Shown here: in pieces, positions 40,933-64,000 of the stretch
Layout of the letters: every line of letters starts with the position of its first letter
Numbering within the stretch: the first letter of the stretch is position 1
Assembly (NCBI GenBank): GCA_963693365.1
Contig: CAVNZM010000006.1
Span: 7,564,001-7,628,000 of the forward strand
Direction of reading: 5' to 3'
Source of the DNA: Amoebidium appalachense
Taxonomy: Eukaryota; Ichthyosporea
Length of the DNA stretch: 64,000 bases
The notes under the pieces: model-generated
What the model was told of the DNA's origin: nothing
Databases searched by the model: none
Seen by the model: the letters and a program-made list of their open reading frames with translations, nothing else
Made by a program: the position numbers and the translations under genes

Positions 40933-42015
40933 GTGTTCCTCCTCCGCTTCTTTTGTTTTTATTTTTATTTTTCAAATTTTTGGGTGGATGGTGGGAGGGC
41001 GGGGGGGGGGGGGGGGGGGGGGGGGGAGGGGAGGGGGGCGGGGGCTGTACGTATGACGGGTTGGTTTTTTTTTTTCTTTGCACAGAGGGAAGGGTAGCGG
41101 GGTGGGAGATGTGAATGTTTGTATTGATGGTGTGTGTGTGTGTGTGTGTGTGTGTGGAGGGTTGTTCATTGTACGGGGGCACCGTGTGCATCGTTTGTGA
41201 AAAAGGGAGATAGTACAGGTGATTGCGTGTGTGTGGAGTGGGGTGGACAGCGGGATAGGTTAGTTTTCTTTTTGTTGTTGTTATTATTATTATTTTTATT
41301 ATTTTTTGGGGGGTTTGGGGGGGGGGGGGGGGGGGGAGGGGGAATGGGGGGACGGACTGTGTGTGTGGTGGTGGTGGGGGGGGGGGGGGGGGAGGCGGGG
41401 AGAACCGGGAGGGGGCTGCCGATTATTCGTGACTCAAAACACATAGATTAAAAATACCCCCCCCCCCCCTTCCAGCCCACACATCACCCCCCACCCCTCC
41501 ACCCCCCTCCGTCTCCTTCCTCCACGTGCAGTAAACACACATGCATGCGGTGTCCCCTCATCCTTACCCCCTTCCCCCCCCCCCCCGGAAATCACCTCCC
41601 CACGTCCATTTCCGTATTTTTCCCATCCTAACGTGCATCAAATCGACAGTGGTGGTGTGAAGGGCTATTTTGTGTCCTTTCAAAGCCTGGTGGATGATTG
41701 GTGCGCTTTCATTGCCGATCGGCTTAAGACCCAACCGGCAGACCTGCCCAGGTACGTGTGTGTGTGTGTGTGCGCGGGGGGGGGGGGGGGGGGGGGATGT
41801 GGGTATGTGGGTTGTGGGTGTGGGTGTGTGTGCGTGGGTGGGTGGATGTGTAGGTGGGTGGGTCTTGGGTGTGGGTGGGTGGGTGGGTGTGTAAGTGGGT
41901 GTGGGTGTGGGTGTGGGTGTGGGTGGGTGGGTGGGTGGGTGGGTGGGTGGGGGGGGCACACATCGCATGGCTCTTATAGCTTACTTTCTCTGTCTCTCTT
42001 CTCCCCTCCCCCCCT

Positions 42016-42072
<57 letters not shown>

Positions 42073-42111
42073 CCCCTTTCTCCCTCTCATGCTCCCTGTC
42101 TCTCCTGCTAT

Positions 42112-42143
<32 letters not shown>

Positions 42144-42744
42144 CCCGGCTCTCCCTTTCTCTCACCATCAGCCCATTATTTGCATTGTAGACCACGGGCC
42201 CTCTCTTCTTCCCACAACACACGCATGCACACGTGTCCCCCCCCCCCCCCCCCCCCCCCCTCCCCCCGGCTTATACTCTACTTCCCTGCTTGTTTTCTTT
42301 GCTTTTGTATGCTTGCAAGGTTTTATAGACTCTGTTTTCCTAAATTGCTGCTCCTTGAACAACCCTGCTCGTCTTTAGCCAAGACGGGTGGACTCGCCTA
42401 TTGCTGCTGAAACAAAGTATGGGTTGGGAACCAAGAGCAAGAGGTTAAAAGTCGACATCCATGCTTTTGTGGAGGCATAGGAACCCCCCTGATGATGGGC
42501 TCTGTTCAAGTGTCTTCTACCTGCACTCTTAAATTATTTGATTTTGGGTTTCCCACTTTTGTGACGCTTTGTTGTTGCTCTTGTTGTCTCCTGCATATTT
42601 CCAACCCTCAAACGCATACATCACCCCCCCCCCCCCCCCCCCCACCCCCCTTCACACGCGCGCGCGCGCACACACACACACGCACGCACGCACACATGCA
42701 CCGACACAGATAAACATGCATGCATGCGCGCCCGCAGGCACATG

Positions 42745-42788
<44 letters not shown>

Positions 42789-42869
42789 TACATTGTGGCG
42801 CACAGTCTGGGTACTTTGATGGCTCTGGGAGTTGTACTGGCCGACCAATCACAGTGGGCCGGCATCGGT

Positions 42870-42910
<41 letters not shown>

Positions 42911-43050
42911 TGTGTGTCTGTGTGTATGTGTGTGTGCTTGTTTGTGTCTGAGTGTGTCTTGGTGTTCGCGCGCGTGCGTGTGTGTGGGGGAGGAAGGGGG
43001 GTTGTGTGTGGGTTTGCAGGTTTGTGTGTTGGCAGCTGTTGTGTGCGTGC

Positions 43051-43112
<62 letters not shown>

Positions 43113-44584
43113 TGTGTGTGCATTCACACTGGTGTGTGTGTGCACGTGGGTTTCTGCATGCCTGCGCCTGTGCAACCCACTGAGCCCGGACAGCAGAAGC
43201 CTCTTCACCTCACCACCTCTCTACATGCACACACACACATGCACACACGTGCACACGTCACACACACAGTGATCAACGGCTGCCCCATCAGTATTGACCC
43301 CAAGGTGGCCGGGCCATTCATGAGATCCATGGCTCGCACCCTGGCCAGCAAGGCCCCAAAACTCACCGTACCAGATAAGGTAATACTCCCACCTCCCCAC
43401 CCCACCCCACCCCACCCCACCCCCCCCCCCCCACACACACACACACACACGCACACACCTCTCTCTCTCTCTCTCTCTCTCTCTCCCCCCCCCCCCCCCC
43501 TCTCCCCCCCCTACCGGATGTGTTTGTGTTTGTGTTGGTATACCCACGTTGCCTTGTAATTTCTGATCTCGCACTCCGTACTTTGAACCCTGTCCCCTTC
43601 CCCCCCCCCCCCCCCCCCCCCCCCCCTTCACACACACACACACACACACACTTACACAAACACACCAGCTCATGCTTCCCTGCCCTCCCCACTTGTGCAA
43701 AAGCGGCACTTCGAAGGAGAACCACCCCCCCCCCCCCCCCCTCCCCCCCCTCCCCCCGGGGTGCTTATGTTTTGCATACTTGTATGATTCCTTTGCATTC
43801 TCAGGCTTGTCCCGAGTCCTACACCGTGTTTTTTATCGTTTCTACTCCTGTATTATACTCCCCATTCTAACAACCCCTTCCCCCCCCCTCCCCCCAAATC
43901 TCTCACCTCATGCAAGGTGAATATGTCGAAAGTCAGATACTGTGGATGGCTTTCCCCCCCCCCCCGTTTGCTCCGAGGATGGGCTCTGCTTGTTGCAGTG
44001 TCGTTGTGTGTTCCCGGCAACTTTTGCACATTGTTGTAGGTCCATGCACGTGAATTTCGTACTATGTAACACAATCTAACCCCCCATCCCCCACTCCCCC
44101 CTCTCCCCCCGCTCAAGTGTCTTCTGCCTGCATGCTTCAACTGTTTGATTTTGGATTCCCCACCTTTGTGACGCTTTGTTGTTGCTCTTTGTTGTCTCCT
44201 GCATATTTCCAACCCTCTAACGCATACATCACCCCCCCCCCCTCCCCCCAACCCCCCACCCACCTCTCTTTCCCTTGCCCATTCCCCCTCACCCCCATCC
44301 CCCCCCCCCCCCCCCCCCCCCCCCAAAATCCATCGCGGTCTTCAATTTTGAACCACCCCCCCCCCCCCCCCAATTTTTCGGCAGGTTGATGTCAACACCG
44401 TGTGCCGGGACAAGGAGGTTACGGAGAGGCTCAAGCAGGATACGCTGAGGTACCATGGGGGGATCCATGCAAATGTGGGCCACGAGGTGCTGAGCTATGC
44501 CGAGAATATGCAGAAAAGACTGAACGAGATTACACTGCCCATACTGATCACCCACGGCGAGGTAAATTTTTGGACTTTGGACTC

Positions 44585-44626
<42 letters not shown>

Positions 44627-45095
44627 TTCCTCCCCCTCCCCCTTTTCTTGAAAGAAAAGAACACAAAATAAAAAGAGATAACAAAATAAAAAGAAATAAA
44701 CTTAAGAAAAAAGGAAAAGGGAAAGAATCAAGGAGATAGTTGTGATGATTGGTTGTGTTCAAGTGTGAGTAGTTCTTTTGCTGTCGTAGGGTTTTTATTT
44801 TCTGGGCTTCTCCTGTTTGCAAGGTCTGCAGCTGCATGCTGTGCGAGCGCGCGCGCGCGCGTGTGTGCGTGTGTGCGTGGGTGTGTGTATGTGTGTGTGC
44901 AGCACGGCGGCAAGGGAGTAAACGCACATATGCGTTGTGGTGATGGTTACGGGAGTGAGTGCGTCATTCACTTGTGGGAAGAGACAAAAGAGAATAGGGA
45001 AAAAAACGGTGACAAAGAAGTAAAAGAGAACTAGACACGCAAAGGGAAAAAAGACAGTAATTATGTGTGCTTGGGGATTCCCGGGGTAGTTTTCC

Positions 45096-45137
<42 letters not shown>

Positions 45138-46170
45138 CGCATCTGTGTGTGTGTTATATTTATTCCAGTTTCTAATTGTGTGTGTATGGGGGGGGGTTAA
45201 TAAAAGAAAAAGTGTTGATTGCTGGCGGGGTGTGTCCTTTCTACATCTCTCTCTATCTCTCTCACGCCCCCCACTCTTCTCGGCGCCATTGTCCATCTGT
45301 AAGATGCCAATCAAGTTCCCAAACAAAAGATGTCACATACTTAGATTATGCGTACTTGATTTTTTCTAGAAATTACGATCCGAGAACTTTTGGGAATTAA
45401 AACCAATCCGTATCTACCATTTTAGCGTCTGGGCAGCAAGCAGACGAGAGCCACATTTTCTCAGATGGCTCTGGCCAATTAGTAGATAGTATCAATTTAT
45501 GTCAAATACCGAGGCTGGCCTATGTCGACATCGGACAAAGCTTGCCCTCACCCCAGTGATTTTCGCGCCATTTTCTGGGCACCTAAACGGCTGCGTGAAA
45601 AAGAGGCCCAGAATGACGTCATCAAAGTGGCTCGCCGCCCAGACGCTAAAATGATAGATACGGACCTTGCTTTAAGTTAACAGCAACGACTCCCACAGGC
45701 CGACATTGTATGCATTCCTGAGGGCTCAAAGATTGTGCATGAGAATGTCTCCAGCAAGGACAAGACTCTGAAGGTAGATAGAACCCCCCCCCCCCCCCCC
45801 CCCCACCATACCCCTACTTAGACCCCCCCACATGGACCTCCCAGCCCGTTCCATTCTGTGTGTGTGTGTGTGTGTGCACGTGGCATGTGCTTGCTCCTCC
45901 CCCCCCCCCCCCCCCCCCCCCCCCCTTCTTTTCTGATAGTGATAACCCACTTGGAAGTGGGTTCTGTTCAAGGATATTTCTATAAGCCTTGGCTTCTATA
46001 ATGTGCCACCCATTATGTATGCATCATCCGCTCCCCCCTCCTCCCACCCCCCACTCCCCTCCTTCCCCCCCCCCCCCCCCCCCCCATAACACACACACAC
46101 AGACGCACGCACACACGCGCGCGCACGCACAGACACACACACACACGGAGAGAGAGAGAGAGAGACTTGA

Positions 46171-46210
<40 letters not shown>

Positions 46211-46504
46211 CCCAGACACACACACCCTCCCGCCACGTCCTCGTGTGGATCACGTAGCTCCCCTCTGAGGATGCCTGAGGATGCGCTCTGCTTGTGCTGC
46301 ATGCTCGTTGTGTATGCTGTTATCTCGAACAATGTATCGTCCGTCGTGAATGTTTACCCTTTACTTTTTAACCCATTCTAACCCTCCCTTTTCCCCGGGC
46401 AGATGTTCCCCGACATGTGGCATGAGACGTTCTGTGACCCCGATAAGGAAAAGGTCTATGTGGTGATCAGGGAGTGGCTGACTGCCCGCATGCCGACGGC
46501 TTAG
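38947..46504 (+). CDS. Monoacylglycerol-lipase-like alpha/beta hydrolase
   Basis: Nine exons in phase give 312 residues: 38947-39048, 39741-39801, 40744-40873, 41650-41751, 42788-42867, 43270-43379, 44385-44561, 45699-45773, 46403-46504 (TAG). Start ATG sits in CTCACCACCATGG. The order matches the serine aminopeptidase S33/MGL family: oxyanion strand [13 protein letters not shown] (His61-Gly62), [12 protein letters not shown], nucleophile VAHSLGT (Ser138), [14 protein letters not shown] (Asp256) and PDMWHETF (His286). Length is close to mammalian MGL (about 300). It should hydrolyse a lipid ester such as monoacylglycerol in the cytosol or at membranes; substrate is inferred. The nucleophile elbow is A-H-S-L-G rather than the usual G-H-S-M-G. 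No signal peptide is evident. Introns hold several copies of the intronic repeat family and one inverted-repeat MITE. Confidence 0.93.
40874..40931. repeat. (GT)n starting at the splice donor of hydrolase intron 3
   Basis: The GT array begins at the donor itself (CGCAG/GTGTGTGT). Poly-G runs follow at 41000-41026, 41319-41336 and 41377-41391, then poly-C at 41457-41470. Confidence 0.9.
41957..42070. repeat. (CT)n array in hydrolase intron 4
   Basis: CT repeats at 42022-42070, between a GGGT-rich block (41807-41957) and poly-C tracts (42111-42140, 42237-42260). Confidence 0.85.
42465..42625 (+). repeat. Intronic repeat family copy (hydrolase intron 4)
   Basis: Contains GAGGCATAGGAACCC, TGATGATGGGCTCTGTTCAA, TTATTTGATTTTGGGTTTCC, GTGACGCTTTGTTGTTGC, then CAAACGCATACATCACC and poly-C. 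Same orientation as the host gene. Confidence 0.9.
43965..44085 (+). repeat. Intronic repeat family copy (hydrolase intron 6)
   Basis: Reads GCTCCGAGGATGGGCTCTGC after a poly-C tract and ends TATGTAACACAATCTAACCC before the next C-rich run. Same orientation as the host gene. Confidence 0.75.
44110..44240 (+). repeat. Intronic repeat family copy (hydrolase intron 6)
   Basis: Shares TCAAGTGTCTTCTGCCTGCA, GTGACGCTTTGTTGTTGCTC, TCCTGCATATTTCCAACCCT and CTAACGCATACATCACC with the 42465 copy, ending in poly-C. It sits about 30 bases after the previous copy. Confidence 0.9.
45408..45663. mobile_element. MITE with about 27-bp terminal inverted repeats
   Basis: Left end CCGTATCTACCATTTTAGCG followed by TCTGGGC; right end GCCCAGACGCTAAAATGATA followed by GATACGG. 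The 256-bp unit has no coding capacity and lies in intron 7 of the hydrolase gene just upstream of the acceptor at 45698. No clear target duplication was seen. The superfamily is unknown, and its ends do not match the Harbinger element. Confidence 0.8.
46255..46390 (+). repeat. Intronic repeat family copy (hydrolase intron 8)
   Basis: Begins CCTCTGAGGATGCCTGAGGA TGCGCTCTGCTTGTGC and ends ACTTTTTAACCCATTCTAAC just before the last exon's acceptor at 46402. A weaker related segment (GAAGTGGGTTCTGTTCAAGG) lies at 45955-46030. Confidence 0.65.
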
Positions 46505-47069
46505 GAGGGGCATGATACACGTGCGCTTTGCTTGAAACATAGACGTGTGTGTGTGGGTGTGTGCATGTGTGACTGTGTGTGCGCGTGCGCGCGCGTGTAT
46601 CGTGCATGCGTGTGTGCTCGTGTGTGTACCAAGGTGTGTGTGTGTTTGTGTACATGTGTGCATGGTGTGCGTGTCCAGGCTGAATGGGTGATTCCATGTG
46701 TGGGTATGTGGAAGGGGGGGGGGGGGGGGGGGTTTCAGGAAGGAGAAAAACGTTGAATGACATGTTTTCCTGACAGTGTAAATATACCGCAGACATGTGA
46801 AATAATAGGAGGTGTACGGTATAATAGCAATATCGATGTATGTTTGCGATTGTTGTATGTCTGTTAGCGGCTACGGTGTGGCATGGTGCATATGTGAATT
46901 TGCTCTTGCGGATTGCTTTTCACGGATATTTGTGTTTCTCCTTCACCAAATTTCTACCCTGGATATGTACTTACTTTGTTATTGTGTTACAATCTGATTG
47001 GTTAGATTAGTTAGCGTAGATCGTGGGTTGCGGGTAATCATTATATCTCCCACCCGGTGAAGCCTGGTG
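46505..47069. other. Hydrolase 3' flank
   Basis: GT-rich sequence (46542-46700), poly-G at 46716-46732, then AT-rich sequence. No gene seen. Confidence 0.5.
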
Positions 47070-47614
47070 ATGAATGTAAAACTAATGATGGCCTTTCATT
47101 GGTTGTTGCGGAATGACCTTCAATTAAACCTCCAAAAGCCGATTGCTAGGCTCTTAGGGCCGGGCAAGGCCTTTACAAAAAGCCTTAACCTGTTGCGTGC
47201 ACAATCACTCAGGTATGTACCTGTACACGTGCGTGCGCGCGTGTGTTGGGGGGGTGGGGGGAGGGGGGGGGGGGGGGGGGGGGGGATCTAAAAGAGCACC
47301 GGAAAAGAATGAGCCGGAGGAAAGGAGGTACGGGTGAAAGGGTAGAAGAGCCGGGGATTCGGAAAGAAAGCATGGGGAAGGAGACTGAAACTGAATACGT
47401 ACTGTGCTCTAGACGACAGTCGACACAACTAGAGCTCAAGCGCATATATGCACATGAAAAGGGGGGGGGGGGGGGGGGGGGGGGGGACGACCGTAATGAA
47501 TGTCGGAAACCGACATCATTATCATTCATTTTTTCTAGTTGGCAGCTGCCACCGCGGGGCATTGCCGTTCATACCATGGCATTAGAAGTCACTAGCTCGG
47601 ATTGCTTTATTTAA
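47070..47614 (+). CDS. Small two-exon ORF, unknown function
   Basis: Exon 47070-47212 begins MNVKLMMAFHWLLRNDLQLN and ends at a strong CAG/GTATGT donor. Exon 47539-47614 begins after TTTTTTCTAG and ends TAA. The phases match (2 then 1), giving 71 residues. The intron has GT and two poly-G tracts. The N-terminus is hydrophobic and basic, compatible with a targeting peptide. No family is recognised, and splice strength plus matching phase are the only support. It could instead be the 5' part of a non-coding transcript. Confidence 0.35.
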
Positions 47615-47765
47615 TTTACATAAATATTGCACTGTGTAACTGAAGACTCTATTACTATTCTTGAACACTAATGTACAGCCAAGTAGTTTCTGACTTAGCT
47701 GAACCTTAGAGCACCCATGATATCGATAAGGCTTGGTATGTACATGTAGTCGTCATTCAACCCAT

Positions 47766-47766
<1 letters not shown>

Positions 47767-47806
<40 letters not shown>

Positions 47807-48003
47807 CTCTCCCCCCCACACACACACAAACACCTCCCATCCACCTCAATCCCCCCAAACACACACACACGCACACACGAACACGCACATACCCTCAATT
47901 GACAATACACAGTGGTTATTACTTTCTCGTTGGATTTGTTGTGTGCACATCACTTTTCGTGAGCACACACACACACACACACACACACACCCATGCCCAC
48001 ATA

Positions 48004-48060
<57 letters not shown>
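47767..48060. repeat. poly-C and (CA)n block
   Basis: Poly-C at 47767-47805, CA arrays at 47965-47990 and 48008-48059. It lies between the small ORF and the 3' end of the peptidase gene. Confidence 0.9.
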
Positions 48061-48062
<2 letters not shown>

Positions 48063-48174
48063 CTCACCCACCCACCCACCAGGGGAAAAAAGGAAGCCTA
48101 AAGAAATACTTAACCAACATCAAGATGTACAGTTTCGTGTCTGTCTTCTAAGATCTAAAACAATATAAAACGAT

Positions 48175-60334
<12,160 letters not shown>

Positions 60335-60895
60335 ATTTTTCTTTTGACTGGATTTACTCAACGGAAACTTTTGATATGCAAGTATGCACGGCATACTTAG
60401 GAGGCAATGAAAACTTCACGATCATCCAGTAACAAGTGCATAATGAGATACCTGAACACTGTGTGGAAATCTTATAAATACTCAATGTGACGACCAACAG
60501 GTTTCAACAAAAAGGATAGAAGTTTTCACACTGCCAACCAGTGTAGCAGACACCCGTAGGGAAAGAGGCAAAACGCGACGTAAAAACTCACACCTATCAA
60601 CTGTTCCATGCTTTCGATTGAAAAGTTCAGCACGAAAGTGGCACCAACGGCGATGGAAACAAGAATTACAACGCCCCTGCACAACTTCCCATGCAATATC
60701 AACATCAGAGCACCATAAAGACTTATCTACTGTGGTGGTATCCATACGCACAGCACGAGGAGAAATGTATCCTGCCAAAGCTCCCAAAAAGTGATAATGA
60801 TCAGTACGGTGTTGCCTATGGAACATAGCACATGCCGACTGAGTTTTACCTTTGATTTCTCTATCAGAACGAGAAAGAAATTTATACTGCATGTG
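60335..60895 (-). pseudogene. LINE 3' fragment, second copy
   Basis: The minus strand of 60335-60580 matches 25610-25855 of the first LINE almost throughout: CTTTCCCTACGGGTGT, GGTCGTCACATTGAGTATTT, CACACAGTGTTCAGGTATCT, ATGCACTTGTTACTGGATGA, CCAGTCAAAAGAAAAA. Upstream, 60892-60482 is an open frame of 136 codons with several Cys/His residues, probably the end of the element's polyprotein that copy 1 has lost. No reverse transcriptase core is present, so it is a 5'-truncated insertion, the usual LINE outcome. Confidence 0.8.
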
Positions 60896-61489
60896 ATAAT
60901 AACTCGAAAAGGCAGAAAAAACAGGAAGTCTTAAGAAAAGAAAGAGGGAGAGAGATAGCGAGAGGAAGGATCAGGCGAAGATTCAGAAAAACCCCATTCC
61001 TAAATCAAAGAAAATTTGCCAATGTGAAGAACATCGGAGCATGATTACAGGAAAAAATACCAGCGAAAGACAACCCCTGTGCCGGTGCTCCATGGTCCAA
61101 TCAACATCAACCTTCGCACTCCAAGGACAACCACTTGAAACCGACATGTTGCAACAAACCGACGTGGCAGTGGGGGTTTACACACCCTTTATTGCCGTGG
61201 ACACTGTCTGGCCGGGCCCAGCCTCAATCGACTATGTGCACGCACCACGCGAGCTCGCCCACGGCCCTCTGATTTTATGAAGAGTCTGAACACAGACAAG
61301 GCCCCGTCCTACCTGCCTACCCTACTAGGCTAACAATATATTTGGGGGCCTTTTTCAGTGAGCCGCCGGCTTGCGGCGGGCGGGCTCCCGGCCTGCAGCT
61401 GGCCCAGGCCATGGTCGGGCCAGGTCGGGACTCATGATCATACACATATTTGGGCGTATGACAGGAATGCTCAGCGTATCCCCCCCCCC

Positions 61490-61532
<43 letters not shown>

Positions 61533-62521
61533 TCCCCCCCCCCCTTCCCCCCCCCTCCCCAACACACACACACACATGCGCACACCTCATATTGCATGAC
61601 ATGAACGCGTCAGTGTCACTCCTGCTTCAGTCATCAATCAGGACGCCAACGTTAAATGTGAACCTTGCACACACAGACAGAACACCAAGAGTGTACATGT
61701 GGTACAAGAGTTACTATAAAAATTCTACCACAAATATGTGGCGTTACAGTACCACGGACGTGCAGGAACTGCTGAAGAAAAGCAATAAAAATTCAGTCTT
61801 AGCACTCGTCCAACAATTGCTTATCAAATTAATCCCTGTTGTCATATATGGCGATTATCATACGCACGTGCAGGAACTACCGAAGCAATTATACTCAGTC
61901 TTAGCACTCGTCCAACAATTGCTTATCAAACTAATCACTGTTGTCATAGCTAGAACCGATCGACACCCTTTTTCATAGGTATCCTAACCGACAACCACCA
62001 GAGTCACTATCCAGCCAGGACAGTCACTCGGTACCAAGCATGGAGCCTGATACCGCTCTATATGTACATCACAACATCGATATATACATTCCTACGTTTT
62101 TGGTTGTTTTATGTTCGCAGCATGTATAAGATGTAATACTAAGTTTGTTTCCATACATTTAATCCTAGCCAGGGCCAGACACTCCGCCTAAATTTGGTAT
62201 CGAGGTTCGTCCTTCATACACTTTGGAGGCCGCCGCTCCCCCTTGCAGGTCTACCAACCCACCTCCAGCCATTGTCATCCGTATTCAATGCGCCATTATG
62301 TCATGGAAATCTTGCACGCCTCCGTGTGCCTGCAGCCCCAACCCATAAAGTGAGATTGCAGGACTTCAGTTGATGGGTAGGATTACACGTCTTCTCGCTG
62401 TGCAAATCGACCCCCCCCCCCCCCCCGGCCCCTCTCTTTCCCTCCTTCTCTCTCTCTCTCTCTCAATGCCCCCCCCCCCCCCCCCCCCCCCTTCCCCCCC
62501 CCCCCCCCCCCCTTCCCCCTC

Positions 62522-62558
<37 letters not shown>

Positions 62559-62864
62559 TTCTCCCCCTTCTCCCCCCGCCCCCAATCCCCACCCCCACCG
62601 ACCCATGGACCCACTGTGACCACACCACCCAACCACCCAGCAACCCAGAGGACGCAAAAACAGAAATGGAGAATTGATGCCGTGAGCCCCCAAACGGCCT
62701 TAGGCAAGACCTCAGGGGAAGCAGGAAAAAAAGGAAGGAAAAACACCAGAGCTAAGGTACACCGAATGGTAACCATCTATGCACATCGCCAAAACGAAAA
62801 ATAATGAAATGCTACTCAAAACACCTACGTACACGACCTAAGAAAAAAGTCGGACAAAAAAACG

Positions 62865-62898
<34 letters not shown>

Positions 62899-63279
62899 CA
62901 CAGAGGCTTATAAAACATGTGTCCAGTGTGTAGTGCCTGGTTGGGCTCACAAGTATGGGTGTGTGTATAGGTGTGTGCAAATATGTGCGCCCGGCCGTGT
63001 GGAGGTATGTGCTGCTAGAGTATTTGTGCTTTTCTTGTAGAGTAAGCGTGTTGTACGAGTAATGCCACAAACAACTCGCGGCTTTGGGAAGGCGGAGGTA
63101 ATGTGGGAGAAAGAGAGGGGGGAGGTGGGGGTGGGGTGGGGGTGGCGTGGGGGGGGAGGGGGATTTCGGGGCATGTGCAGGTTGGTGTGTGTGTGTGTCA
63201 CGTGTGATGGGGGGGTTCGGGTGGGGGGGGCAGGGAGGGGGGAGGGGGGGAGGGGGGCGAGGGGGGGTGAGCTAGTTAC
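60896..63279. other. Spacer, no supported gene
   Basis: Unique sequence with an open plus frame at 61041-61280 of no known family. C-rich tracts lie at 61481-61558 and 62411-62580 (with CT repeats), an A-run at 62866-62893, and a G-rich region at 63115-63265. Confidence 0.45.
61760..61955. repeat. 108-bp-period tandem duplication
   Basis: TGCAGGAACT at 61761 and 61869 opens two units sharing CAGTCTTAGCACTCGTCCAA and CAATTGCTTATCAAA-TAATC, with small internal differences. Confidence 0.9.
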
Positions 63280-63533
63280 CAGCAGCGGGGCCCTCCGCCG
63301 ACTCTGTCAATTTTCTCTTCACTCCCCCCACCCCCCACTTCTCTATCCAAGGGCCCATCGTCCTCCCCCCGCACGGATCGATGCCTGGTGGTGGTGGGGG
63401 TTTGCAGGAGGAGGGTGAAGCGGGCGGTGTCGGGGTGGGGAAAGTCAAGGAGATATGACGAGATATACTGGGGCTGCAGGCATTGCACCTTGTGCCGTTG
63501 GAGTGCCTCAATATCGGACGACGTGATGCCGTT
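63280..63533 (-). CDS. Exon of an unidentified gene entering from the right
   Basis: Bounded by a TTTACAG acceptor at 63534 and a possible GTAACT donor at 63279. The frame NGITSSDIEALQRHKVQCLQ continues PQYISSYLLDFPHPDTARFT. The first half looks like a helix-hairpin-helix-type segment (G-I-x-x-x-D-I), but I cannot name a family. The second half is low-complexity and the true donor may be earlier. The rest of the gene would lie beyond the window. Confidence 0.35.
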
Positions 63534-63910
63534 CTGTAAACGTGAACATGAGTGAGTGAGTGAGTGAGAGAGAGTGTGTGTGCATGTGTGTGTGGTATGT
63601 GTGTGTGTTTGTATAAAACCAAAAACGGAAGCAAGGCTACAGCCACCAAAAGGAATATGTGGGTAAGAGACCCTTGAACAAAGCCCATCACCATAGGGGT
63701 TCACTTTCGTGCCGGAGAGCAGGAGGAAGAGTGGGTGGGTGAGGGGTTGAAGGGGTAGGTGCATTGGGTTTGGCGGGGCGGCAGGGGGGGGGGGGGAGGG
63801 GGGGGGGAGGCACAAAGCAGCGCACATGCGGATGGTGTTTTTTCTTTCTCTCTCTCTGTCCCAGTGCTGTGTGATTTATGTGTCTGTGTGCCTATCTGTG
63901 TGTGTGGCTG

Positions 63911-63920
<10 letters not shown>

Positions 63921-63966
<46 letters not shown>
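63921..63966. repeat. (GT)n microsatellite at the right edge
   Basis: GT array close to the window end, reading (CA)n on the minus strand, consistent with an intron of the minus-strand gene at 63280-63533. Confidence 0.9.
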
Positions 63967-63977
<11 letters not shown>

Positions 63978-64000
63978 ACGCGTGTGTGTGCTTGAACGCA

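Noticed and set aside
61041-61280. Plus-strand ORF of 79 codons as a gene
   Set aside because: No recognisable motif, no convincing splice context, and it lies beside LINE sequence; chance ORF is as likely.
63280-63533. RAD51/DMC1 N-terminal domain suggested by NGITSSDIEAL
   Set aside because: Similarity is limited to a few residues of a generic helix-hairpin-helix motif, and the following sequence does not fit.

Overview
The window is nuclear DNA from a eukaryote, most likely a unicellular or early-branching one whose clade I cannot fix from the sequence. The grounds are multi-exon genes with GT-AG introns, a eukaryotic tRNA followed by a T-run terminator, eukaryote-only proteins (a DDI1-type retropepsin, complex I subunit NDUFS4), a PIF/Harbinger transposon and a degraded LINE. 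Gene density is low and introns are long. Introns and spacers are packed with (GT)n/(CA)n, poly-G/poly-C, (CT)n/(GA)n and proline- or glycine-coding homopolymer tracts. Most long open frames (poly Thr-His, Cys-Val, Pro, Gly) are shadows of these tracts.

Layout. 0.8-1.25 kb (+): terminal exon of a Pro/Gln/Tyr repeat protein. 4.4-7.8 kb (-): DDI1-like protein with two ubiquitin-like domains and a retropepsin domain. 8-12.3 kb: microsatellites and weak exon candidates. 13.2-20.0 kb (+): seven-exon gene for a tandem two-domain globin, with a same-strand tRNA-Asp(GUC) inside one intron. 20-26 kb: foldback element and a broken LINE. 26.7-31.4 kb (-): NDUFS4, its 5' end not found. 32.7-33.1 kb (+): an uninterrupted unknown ORF. 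34.4-37.5 kb: an apparently complete 3.1-kb PIF/Harbinger element with TTA target duplications and a four-exon transposase. 38.9-46.5 kb (+): nine-exon monoacylglycerol-lipase-like hydrolase with the whole catalytic triad. 47.1-47.6 kb (+): small two-exon ORF. 48.2-57.0 kb (-): membrane-anchored S41-like peptidase with one frame break. 57-64 kb: microsatellites, a second LINE 3' fragment and an exon of an unidentified gene entering from the right.

The exon models were built by joining splice sites with matching phase and checking that family motifs read across the junctions. The genes do not form a pathway; they are independent housekeeping or membrane genes. What unites the window is intron structure. 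A dispersed repeat family (core GGATGGGCTCTG, bounded by poly-C) occurs at least twelve times, always within introns or the presumed first intron of NDUFS4, and always in the orientation of the host gene. Several introns also begin with GT/G repeats and end with C/CA repeats, so their ends could pair. Even the Harbinger transposase carries such a C/CA intron. I consider this the most interesting signal in the window.
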